NCBI RefSeq assembly: GCF_002864045.1 | Contig: NZ_PJPV01000041.1 | Coordinates: 1 to 36,558, forward strand | Direction of reading: 5' to 3' | From: Endozoicomonas acroporae | Lineage (GTDB): Bacteria; Pseudomonadota; Gammaproteobacteria; Pseudomonadales; Endozoicomonadaceae | Length of the DNA: 36,558 nucleotides | Part shown: positions 8,080 to 17,000 of the stretch, one piece after another | Layout: the number at the start of each line of letters is the position of its first letter | How positions within the stretch are numbered: position 1 is the stretch's first letter | Translations under genes and position numbers: made by a program | The notes under the pieces: generated by a model | Databases searched by the model: none | What the model was told of the DNA's origin: nothing | The model's input: the letters and a program-made list of their open reading frames with translations, nothing else

Positions 8080-9378
8080 TTATTGATCCCAGTAACTGTC
8101 CTCCAGGCTCATCTCCCGTTCCGGCAATGCCCTGGACAGGCGGGGAGAGCTTTGTGCCAGCACTTCAAAACTGACCCGGTTGGCGTACTTGCAAACCTGG
8201 GCAAAGGATGAGTAAGTAACCCACGGTTTATTGTGTTTGCTTGAGGTTGGTAATACCTGACGGTGATAGTAGTTGGCAGCCATATCGTGAATAAGTGCTG
8301 CCAATGCACCGTCGCCTGCACCGTTGGTGTTTTTTATGTTTTTGGGGCCGCCAAGATAGGGGCTGATGTGTGAGTATACTTTCAGTGGTTCTTCACAGTG
8401 AGCGCGCAGCAGAGGGCGGCTGAACTCATACCTGTTGAAATCACTGATCGCACCGGAACGGATAGGATTGTCAGTTTCCCTGGCCAGCGCTTTTTCAGTA
8501 TAACCACTTAAATAAAGACCTTCAGCGCCAGCCGTCAGTAACACCATATCAACCCATTGCAGCATATGCTCAGAAGATGACAGCGGGTCCGGCTCTCCTG
8601 TCAATGCCTCGGCTTCTTCTTCGTTCATGGCGGCAATGGTGACATATTCGTTAAGAAACTCGATCAGTGGTTGCTTGATGGCATTGACCAGTCCACGGGT
8701 GCCCAGTGTCAAAATGACCGGAATGTCATGTTTTTTTGCCAGCTGTGCTGCTTTTATCATGGCGTGATAAATTGGCAGGTCAGGATTCGCCAGCGTATAA
8801 GCACTTAGCGCCAGGCCTGAGGATTCGGCGATGATTGTTTCATCGATAAACTCGGGGCTGAGCTGGTTCATAAAACCGGGACTGATACCGAAGGTACGCT
8901 CACCATCTGCCGTAATCAGCGCAAAGCAGCGGCCAATAGGGCCATCAACCGGCTGAAGCCAGGTAAGATCGACTTTACTGCTGGTATTACAGAGGTAGCG
9001 ATACGCGTAGTCACCCACCTGGATGTTCTTGCTCATAACGCCAAATTGAATGGAACGATCATCTGCCAGCACGGAATAATTATGAAGCGTGTTGCCAATG
9101 GTGCCACCGGCAAACTGGTCTTCAATAAGCTGCTGCTCGTTAAGAAAACAGTACAGGCGATTGGCCTGGTCGTTATCTATCCATTGAGAGGCACCTTTAT
9201 CGAGGCCAAAATCCCATAGTACTGAGTCATCGACTCGGGCAGTAATATCCACCAGGTTCTGATCAATACCACAGATATAGGTGTTGGCCTGGCCAAACAC
9301 TGAGCTTTCCATATCAAAGCGATTGTGGGTATTGACCGGGAAGTAATGCTTGATCTTTCGTCGGCCGGGGAATTTCAT
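8080..9378 (-). CDS. gsk: Inosine-guanosine kinase
   Basis: A 432-residue PfkB/ribokinase-family kinase that phosphorylates inosine and guanosine to IMP and GMP in purine salvage. It tracks E. coli Gsk nearly end to end. The start is MKFPGRRKIKHYFPVN. Then come QFAGGTIGNTLHNYSVLADD, SYAYRYLCNTSS-like GDYAYRYLCNTSS, and GPIGRCFALITADGERTF. The catalytic signature NTNGAGDGALAALIHD contains the base Asp of the PfkB anion hole. The tail is LPEREMSLEDSYWDQ. Length matches the family. It is divergent from the M16 protease gene, sharing a 226-bp intergenic region. Confidence 0.96.
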   Translation of the reverse strand: MKFPGRRKIKHYFPVNTHNRFDMESSVFGQANTYICGIDQNLVDITARVDDSVLWDFGLDKGASQWIDNDQANRLYCFLNEQQLIEDQFAGGTIGNTLHNYSVLADDRSIQFGVMSKNIQVGDYAYRYLCNTSSKVDLTWLQPVDGPIGRCFALITADGERTFGISPGFMNQLSPEFIDETIIAESSGLALSAYTLANPDLPIYHAMIKAAQLAKKHDIPVILTLGTRGLVNAIKQPLIEFLNEYVTIAAMNEEEAEALTGEPDPLSSSEHMLQWVDMVLLTAGAEGLYLSGYTEKALARETDNPIRSGAISDFNRYEFSRPLLRAHCEEPLKVYSHISPYLGGPKNIKNTNGAGDGALAALIHDMAANYYHRQVLPTSSKHNKPWVTYSSFAQVCKYANRVSFEVLAQSSPRLSRALPEREMSLEDSYWDQ

Positions 9379-9604
9379 GAAAGCAAAAAAAATGAAATAT
9401 CAGGAAGGGATGCAGATTATTCATGAAAAACCGATGGAAAACCAGTGCATTGCTGTTGTAGTCCGCACGAAGATGCGCCATGCTGACATTCAGTGCATTG
9501 ATTTAGTGATGTGAAATTGCGGATAGTTGGTGATTTGCCACCAAGCCGAATTAAAACAGGATAGATCAAAAGATTGTATGGTGTTCCGGACAGTGAAAGC
9601 TGAT

Positions 9605-12466
9605 ATGTTAAAAAAACTGGTGTCAATGGTTGCTGGAGTATTAACCATGGTTTCAATAGCAGGTTGTTCAATGACGACGGAGAGAGAAGCCCTTGTGACC
9701 CCGGGAGACGTAATAAAAAGCCCTGCTGATGACCGGCATTATCGCTATATCACTTTGGATAATGGCCTCAAGGTGCTACTGATCTCGGACCCGGATACCG
9801 ACAAGTCGGCAGCTGCGGTGGATGTGAATGTTGGTAGTTACCAGGACCCTGATGACCGTCTTGGCCTTGCCCACTTTCTTGAACATATGCTGTTTATGGG
9901 GACGGAAAAGTACCCGGACGTAGACAGTTATTCTGAATTTATCCGTGCCAATGGTGGCAGCAGTAATGCCTATACGACGGATGTACGAACCAATTACTAC
10001 TTTGATATTAACAGCGACCAGCTGCAGCCAGCGCTGGACCGCCTTGCCCAGTTTTTTATCGCGCCCAGGCTGGACCCGAACTACGTAGAGCGGGAAAAAA
10101 ATGCGGTCGATGCAGAGTATCGCCTGCACGCCAGAGAGGATGGCTGGCGTCTCTTTATGGCGCTCAATGCCACGTCAAACCCGGAGCACCCGAAGAGCCG
10201 GTTTAATATCGGCAGCCTGGAGACGCTGCATGATCGTGACGGGCAGCTCTGGCAGTCGTTAAAGGATTTTCATGACAGGTACTATGTTGCTGCCAATATG
10301 GGCGTGGTTGTTTATGGCAAAGAGCCACTGGACAGGCTTGAACAGTGGGTGAATACCTCTTTTTCGATGGTTCCCCCGGGCGCAAAACCCGATTTGATTA
10401 TTGGTAAACAGCCGTATACCCGGAATGAATTGCAGGCCCGTATCAATATTGTGCCATTAAAAGATACACGGGTTCTGTCACTGGGTTTTCCCATGCCCAG
10501 TGCACAGCCTTTTTACCATATCAAGCCACTGGGCTATCTTGCCCGAATCATTGGCTACGAAGGCAAAGGCAGTTTGCACAGTTTGTTGAAAGAGCGAGGC
10601 CTGATTGATTCACTGGCAGCCTACAACAGTGACCTGCCCAATGAGTACAGTGAGTTTACCGTTCGCATGGAGTTGACGCCTGAAGGGTTGGCCCGGGTGG
10701 ATGAGATCACGGCCATGGTATTTGACTATCTTGATCTGATTCGCAGGGAAGGTCTTGAGCCATGGCTCTATGAGGAGAGCAAACAAATTGCGGAACTGGC
10801 CTTTCGCTATCAGGAAGACCGTAACCCGCAACAGACTGCCTCAGGGCTGGCGGCCAGAATGCACTATCTGCCACCGGAGCATTTGCTGGAAGCAAATTAC
10901 CTTTATGACTCCTACGACCCTGAGCTGATCTCAGGTTATCTGGCCAGAATGATCCCGGAAAATCTACGTCAGGTGGTCATTGCCCAGAACCTGTCTACGG
11001 ATCAGGTTGAGCCGTATTTTGAAACGCAATACAGCATTCAGCCCCTTGCCGATGAGCTGGTCACACGGCTGAAGACGCCCATTGTCCGACAGTCATTGAC
11101 TATTCCTGAACCGAACCCGTTTATCGCCAGTAACCTTGAACTGTATGACAGCGGCCAGGTCACTGAGCCATCGGTTATTCTTGAACAGCCGGGATTGCGG
11201 GTATGGAGCCTGACCGATACCAGCTTCAATATGCCCCGTGGCAATGTACGGGTGATGATCTCTACACCGGCTGCTTCAGCGACACCTGACGATAATGTAT
11301 TGATTCAGATATACAAGTCGCTGCTGTCAAGAAGTCTCAATGAGTATGGCTATCCGGCCAGGGAGGCGGGTCTTAATTACAGCATCACGGCCGGACGACG
11401 TGGGCTGTTAATCAGCCTTGCCGGATATCAGGACAAACAGGCCGTACTGCTGGAAGACATTCTCAAGGCAGTCACAACCTTTAAGCCTGAGAAGAGCGCG
11501 TTTGAACAGGAACAGGCAGTGCTGGTCAGAGGGCTGAAAAACAAGAAGTTCCATGCCCCTTACCGACTGGGAATGGATGCGCTTAGCCAGGCAACCTATC
11601 CTTCCTATCCGGAGGATGATGTTCTGTTGAATGCTGCTGAAAAGGTCACTTATGAGCAATTGATTAATTATGCCCATGACTTCTACCGGCAGATTCATAT
11701 AGAAATGCTGGTTTATGGTAACCACAGTCAGCAGGAAGCACTAACACTGTCGTCAATGGTTGAGTCGGCATTACTGAATGACCATAACCGTCGGGACCGT
11801 TTTGATCTGCCCTTCCACCTTCTGGGCGACACCAACCGTGTTCTGAATATGGCTATTGAGCATGATGACTCGATGTTGATCAGTTATTACCAGATTCCCG
11901 AGACGGATAACCGGGAACGGGCTCAATACGCATTGCTTGGTCGTCTGCTGGCAAATCCGTTTTTTAACAGCCTGCGGACGGAGCAGCAGCTGGGGTACGT
12001 GGTGTTTGCCGGACCTCGTCCCTTTGAGAAACACCCCGGTGTTATTTTTGTAGTGCAATCGCCCAAGCTGGACCCTATTGGCCTGGAAGGTCGTGTAGAT
12101 CAGTTTTTGAACGATCAGAAAGCGGTGCTGGCAGGACTGACAGACCAGGAGCTGGAACAGTATCGCCAGGGGTTGATCGGTGACTTGCTGAAGAAAGACG
12201 ACAATATGGATGAACGTAATGGTCGTTTCTGGCAGGGAATTGCCAGTGGCGAGCTGGATTTTGACAATCGAGTGAAAATTGCGGAGGAAATTGGCAAACT
12301 CAAGCCCTCGGATATGCAGTTTGCCCTGGCCAGGCTGGTGCAAAACAGGGGTAAGCTTGTTATTCGCTCGTTTGGTGAGCCTCACAAGAAGGCGTACCAA
12401 AAAGAGACTGACAGAATCGAATGCAACACCATTGACTGTCTGAAGGATCTGCCGGTCAGTAAATAG
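9605..12466 (+). CDS. M16 zinc metalloprotease, protease III / insulinase-like lipoprotein
   Basis: A 953-residue protein from ATG 9605. This start gives a lipoprotein signal (MLKKLVSMVAGVLTMVSIAG, then Cys21), so it is likely membrane-anchored in the periplasm; the frame is open upstream to 9527. The inverted zinc motif HFLEH (H90, E93, H94) in LAHFLEHMLFMGTEKYPD, with the distal ligand E171 in NAVDAEY, is intact. The four-domain pitrilysin layout follows, including middle-domain and C-terminal M16 repeats (RTEQQLGYVVF). It resembles E. coli protease III (Ptr, 962 residues), which is soluble, so the lipobox is a difference. It degrades peptides and small proteins. A GC-rich hairpin follows the stop. 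Confidence 0.92.
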   Translation: MLKKLVSMVAGVLTMVSIAGCSMTTEREALVTPGDVIKSPADDRHYRYITLDNGLKVLLISDPDTDKSAAAVDVNVGSYQDPDDRLGLAHFLEHMLFMGTEKYPDVDSYSEFIRANGGSSNAYTTDVRTNYYFDINSDQLQPALDRLAQFFIAPRLDPNYVEREKNAVDAEYRLHAREDGWRLFMALNATSNPEHPKSRFNIGSLETLHDRDGQLWQSLKDFHDRYYVAANMGVVVYGKEPLDRLEQWVNTSFSMVPPGAKPDLIIGKQPYTRNELQARINIVPLKDTRVLSLGFPMPSAQPFYHIKPLGYLARIIGYEGKGSLHSLLKERGLIDSLAAYNSDLPNEYSEFTVRMELTPEGLARVDEITAMVFDYLDLIRREGLEPWLYEESKQIAELAFRYQEDRNPQQTASGLAARMHYLPPEHLLEANYLYDSYDPELISGYLARMIPENLRQVVIAQNLSTDQVEPYFETQYSIQPLADELVTRLKTPIVRQSLTIPEPNPFIASNLELYDSGQVTEPSVILEQPGLRVWSLTDTSFNMPRGNVRVMISTPAASATPDDNVLIQIYKSLLSRSLNEYGYPAREAGLNYSITAGRRGLLISLAGYQDKQAVLLEDILKAVTTFKPEKSAFEQEQAVLVRGLKNKKFHAPYRLGMDALSQATYPSYPEDDVLLNAAEKVTYEQLINYAHDFYRQIHIEMLVYGNHSQQEALTLSSMVESALLNDHNRRDRFDLPFHLLGDTNRVLNMAIEHDDSMLISYYQIPETDNRERAQYALLGRLLANPFFNSLRTEQQLGYVVFAGPRPFEKHPGVIFVVQSPKLDPIGLEGRVDQFLNDQKAVLAGLTDQELEQYRQGLIGDLLKKDDNMDERNGRFWQGIASGELDFDNRVKIAEEIGKLKPSDMQFALARLVQNRGKLVIRSFGEPHKKAYQKETDRIECNTIDCLKDLPVSK

Positions 12467-12475
12467 CTTTTATCA

Positions 12476-12495
12476 GGGGCAGTTATCGCTGCCCC
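12476..12495 (+). terminator. Terminator-like hairpin after the M16 protease
   Basis: GGGGCAG (12476-12482) pairs with CTGCCCC (12489-12495) around a 6-nt loop, 9 nt after the stop. There is no good T-tract, so this may be a weak or Rho-assisted terminator. Confidence 0.4.
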
Positions 12496-12583
12496 GATCT
12501 TCAATACCCTGTTTTGGTATTTTCATTGATAATCAAGACTCAGTTACCTATGCTTTTGCCAACGGATATGGAGAGGTACGAAT

Positions 12584-13681
12584 ATGGCCGCTGATGTTCT
12601 GTTTTCCGAACTAAATGCCCGGGATAATAAAAAAATTGGTCTGATCACGCTGAATGCTGAAAAAGCATTGAACGCATTGAATCAATCCATGATTGACCTG
12701 CTGCTTCAGCAATTTTCTGACTGGCGTGACAATGATGATGTTGTGGCCGTGTTTATGCAGGGCAGCGGTGAAAAGGCCTTTTGTGCTGGTGGTGATGTAC
12801 GGGCGCTGAGGCAGGCGGTTATTGATGGCAAGCCTGAGGTGCCCGGTCATTTTTTTGCCACAGAATACCGTGTTGATTACCTGATTCACACCTATCCCAA
12901 GCCGGTAATCTGCTGGGGTAATGGCATTGTGATGGGCGGCGGTATTGGTCTGATGGCGGGGGCTGATTTCAGAATAGTGACGGATACCTCCATGCTGGCC
13001 ATGCCGGAAATCAGTATTGGCCTCTATCCGGACGTTGCCGGCAGCTGGATCCTGAGCCATCTGCCTGCCAGGCTTGGCCTGTTTATGGCGCTGACCGGCT
13101 GTCGGCTTAATGCGGCTGATGCGATCTATGTTGGCCTGGCTAACCGTTTTATTGATCATGCATTTTGTGACAATGTTCTGGAGTCTTTGCAGCAAGCAGA
13201 CTGGAACGCTTCAGAAGCCCACGCTGTCGTTTATTCTGTCCTGCAGAAATACCGGGAAAAAAGTGCCGGGTGGCTGCCCTATTCAAAGGTGCGTGAGCAC
13301 AGGGATTTAATTGCCGGGCTGATGGATCAACCATCACTGGCCAATGTGATGTCCGCCATTGATAGCCTTGAGACCGATGATGACTGGCTGCTGGCCGCCA
13401 GAAAAACCGCACTTCATGGTTCGCCACTGTCGGCAGCCATTGGCTATCGACAGTTACAGCGAGCCCGGCACATGTCCCTTAAAGAGGCGCTTCAGAGTGA
13501 GTTGGCTCTGTCTGTCAATACGGTACTTAAGGGCGATTTCTGCGAAGGTGTCCGCTCCCGACTGGTTGACAAGGATAAAAATCCCCAATGGAAATTTAAC
13601 ACCGTTGATCAGGTCGATGAACAATTGTTGAATGATCTGTTCAGTTCACCCTGGCCTGAGAATCCACTCCATGACCTCTAA
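12584..13681 (+). CDS. 3-hydroxyisobutyryl-CoA hydrolase-like enoyl-CoA hydratase/isomerase family protein
   Basis: A 365-residue crotonase-fold protein. The oxyanion-hole blocks are AFCAGGDVRALRQAV and GNGIVMGGGIGLMAGADF. The following MPEISIGLYPDVAGSWIL matches the P-E-x-x-I-G-(L/F)-(Y/F)-P-D-V-G signature that separates 3-hydroxyisobutyryl-CoA hydrolases, which act in valine catabolism, from true hydratases. The C-terminal extension (ECH_2 type, about residues 200-365) also fits, and the length matches HIBCH proteins. AGGTACGAAT lies before ATG. No other branched-chain degradation genes are adjacent, so the pathway role is inferred from family only. Confidence 0.82.
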   Translation: MAADVLFSELNARDNKKIGLITLNAEKALNALNQSMIDLLLQQFSDWRDNDDVVAVFMQGSGEKAFCAGGDVRALRQAVIDGKPEVPGHFFATEYRVDYLIHTYPKPVICWGNGIVMGGGIGLMAGADFRIVTDTSMLAMPEISIGLYPDVAGSWILSHLPARLGLFMALTGCRLNAADAIYVGLANRFIDHAFCDNVLESLQQADWNASEAHAVVYSVLQKYREKSAGWLPYSKVREHRDLIAGLMDQPSLANVMSAIDSLETDDDWLLAARKTALHGSPLSAAIGYRQLQRARHMSLKEALQSELALSVNTVLKGDFCEGVRSRLVDKDKNPQWKFNTVDQVDEQLLNDLFSSPWPENPLHDL

Positions 13682-14076
13682 CTGATAGACACTGTCACCT
13701 GACACTCCCCGCCTGGGCGAAGGCTCTTAGATCGCTCCAGGAACGTTTCTGTTCCACCATTCATTGCTCAGTGAACAGGTGGAGCCGCCCGGGCTTGGTT
13801 ATCGCATAAAGTTCCACATTGCGGAACATTCCATGCCTGCGCTGCCCGGCTTCCTGTCTTATATCTCCGCCCGATTTCTCGATGCGTTACGACGGGTTTG
13901 GTAAGTGTCTGTTTTTTATGCCCTTTTGGAGAGCATGGACTTAATTTTTTACTGTGAACTTTATAACAATATCTTTGTCCAATTTAGGGGCATATACAGT
14001 TTCTTGGCTATACCATCATTCAAAAACTAAAACACTGGTCATAATTTCATGGATATTTATGTTAGAGGGATTCTAA
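13682..14076. other. Intergenic region with short inverted repeats
   Basis: No gene is supported. The first ~230 bases are GC-richer and hold short inverted repeats: GGAAC/GTTCC at 13740-13755 and GTTCC/GGAAC at 13811-13827. They may be a decayed repeat element. From about 13920 the sequence turns AT-rich, as expected for the promoter region of the large ORF at 14077. I could not fix -35 and -10 boxes with confidence. Confidence 0.4.
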
Positions 14077-17000
14077 ATGTTTCATGTTAAAGCTCATTAT
14101 TTGGGTTATCAAAACCCGGCAACGAATCCAAATATTGATACCAGGTCCCTCAATTTATCCGACGGGGGCAGCAGACCAGCCAGAAGGTATATTAACGATT
14201 ATGATCCCCGTGGCAATCCTGCCGTCAACAATCCATTAGCCAAGCGTCTGTGCAGTTCACATGTGTCATCACCATTCCATCAGGCTAACCATTCCCCGCC
14301 AAACCGGGAACAACTTGGGGGAAAGGGAATGTTTTTGCGACGCATGCAGGAAATAGGATTGTCTGTCCCACCATTCCAATGTGTTACCGCTGAGGTAATG
14401 AATGCTCTTGAGCAACACCCTCTGGATACCCGTCTTTTAGCTCCCTATCTCTCTGGCATTACCAGTGAACCTTGGGTAGAGACCAGTCTGATGAACATCA
14501 GGAAATATCTCAATGCCTTGCCACCTTCAGAGCAAACCAAAAGGAATGACTGGCTGGCAGGTCTGGCAATATTTGTGGCCAGTAATGACTTTTACCAACA
14601 GGTTAAAGATTCTGAAGCGGCCAAACACATCAGGGCTCTGCGTGACCAAATATCCAGATCACAGCCGGTTATTGTCCGCAGTTCTGGCATCAACGAAGAT
14701 AACTACGGCGATGCCCAGGCGGGCAAATACCTCTCTGAAGTTCAGGGAGAAGATGATGTTTTGCGCACCTGCCTTAAAGTCATGGCCTCAGGTTACCGGC
14801 CTGAATTATGTTCCGGGGGTATACCACAACCCATGGCACTGATTATCCAAAAGTGCATTAACTGCAAATATGGTGGGGTAGCCATGAGCTTTCAATCACT
14901 TCAGGGTGATAATACCGTCAGGGTTGAGTACACATCCGGTCAGCCCAGAGGCATAGTAGGAGGGCAGTCCGGTAACACGCCCCACCGCATCGACATTGTG
15001 CGCAAGGATTGCAAAGAAGGTGCTTACAACGCCCAATACATTCGCGGGACCATCTCAAGTCACTTCATCCTGGACAAAAACACAGAAAATAACGGCTATT
15101 CGGAAACAGCGATTGATACTGATGCACAATCAGACGGTGATGGATATCGACTCAGTGATGACCAGATTGAACAACTCATGCAAGCGGTGACCAAGCTGGA
15201 AGACCTGTTGCTCTGCCCCGTGGATGTGGAGTTTGCCATCGATCATCAGGGTCGCCTGTTCCTGTTGCAGGTGCGCCCTGTTACCCGGCTTCCCGGGGGT
15301 ATGGAGTTTGCCATGCCCATACCCAAAGAGACCCTGGCCAGTGGTGAGGGCGTCAGTGAAGGCTATTGCACCGGATCACTCTGGTTGGCCAATAAACAAG
15401 CCACAGACACTATGCCAGAGGGAGCCATTGTCGTGGCCCAACACGCTGAAGAGTGGATGCTTGAGCCTGAATTTCTGAAACGGGTAGGGGGTTTTGCCGT
15501 TGCCGCGGGAGGACGGAATGACCATGTGGGGATCTTCCTGAGACAGAAAAAAATACCCTTAATGGTGGCTGGTGGCCAGTACCCGGCAGTGGTCGCTCAG
15601 GTTGGCCAACAGGCCACGCTGGCCTGCGCCCGCTTTAACGGTAAGCCCGGTGCCTTTATTGTTACCGGTGACCTCAGCAGAAAACTGGTCAGTTACGGGA
15701 GTCTGTCCTCTGCTTTTTCTGATGTGCCGTTAGCAAGAGACATCCCGTCATGGGAAGATTTGTCCCTCCCACAAGGCACATTCTGTCAGGTCGCCAGCGG
15801 TTTTCACTGGCTCTCGGATCAAAATGCCCGCCTGCTGGCACTGTTTGCCCCTGGCGGTGGACTGGATTGTTTGGCACACCCGATAAAACTGAGTATGTCG
15901 CCACAACGAGCACATTTAGTGGCAGAGACCAGGGACAGTGTAAACCGGCTGATTCATGGAGCTGAAGCACTGTTGGACGGTTACCGCGCATTCTTGCTGC
16001 TGGCGGGTGACAGCAGTTCAGACCGGGTCAAGTCATTGCTGGCAGAATCACTGCTGCTGATCACCCGGTTCGAAACGCTGAAACAGACCATCACCTCAAC
16101 GGTAAACACCATCATTCATCCACTGCATGCCGTTGAAACATCTCGGCCACCCGTGGGAAGGTTTCGTCAGTGGGTGTCAGCCTGTCATCAGCTACAATCC
16201 AGCCTTGAAGCACTCAATCCTTCGGAGGCTGAGCAGGTCCGGAGTGTCCATGAGTTAATTTTTGCCCTCCATAAACGCTTTGTTGAGGCGTTGGGACCGG
16301 TCACTATGGATTCTGGTCAGGGCAGGCTTTCTAATGAACGGTGCATCACCTATGTTGATTGCACGGCTCCGGGTGGCTCGGCTGTAAAGACACCGCTATT
16401 AAATCCGTCCTGCAAACAGCTCCTCAATGATATAGGAAAATCAGGGACTGTCGTCAGTATGGATGATGCCTTGATTGTTAATCTGGTGTTAGGAAGTCAT
16501 GTGTGCGTTATCGAGCTACTTGAACACGCAGAGGGGGGGAAAGGACGCATCTTGCGGCTGAAAGTTTCTGACAGTTTTAAGAAACCTGATGGCAGTGATA
16601 AACCTGGCAAGTTGAAACGCATGTGGTTTTTGGCGCAGTTACTGAAAGCGGTCGAACTGGATAAGGATGCTGATGGCATCAAGCTGAGTTGCAATGCCGT
16701 AGCAGGAGAAATTATCGTCGAATGCCACCGAATGAAATTAAGGTCAACCATGCAGGAGGCCTTTGAAAAACTGCTGTCTGTGTTATGTGGTATGAGTAAT
16801 CTGGATCTTCACCTCAAAGACAGACCCATTGTTGAAGGAGATCAGTGGAACTTTAACTTTCTTGCACAACGCCTTAACAATGATTTTTCAGAAGAAGCCA
16901 ATAGATTCGCCTTCAACCATTGTCTTTTCTTATTGGTCTATAGTTTTGCGGGCATAATTTCCAGCTACTCTTCGTTATTAAGCAAATACCACCAACAATT

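Noticed and set aside
11771..12400. 209-residue minus-strand ORF
   Set aside because: It is fully inside the M16 protease gene on the other strand, has no recognisable motif, and is a shadow.
12611..13195. 194-residue minus-strand ORF
   Set aside because: It is fully antisense to the hydrolase-like crotonase gene, with shadow composition.
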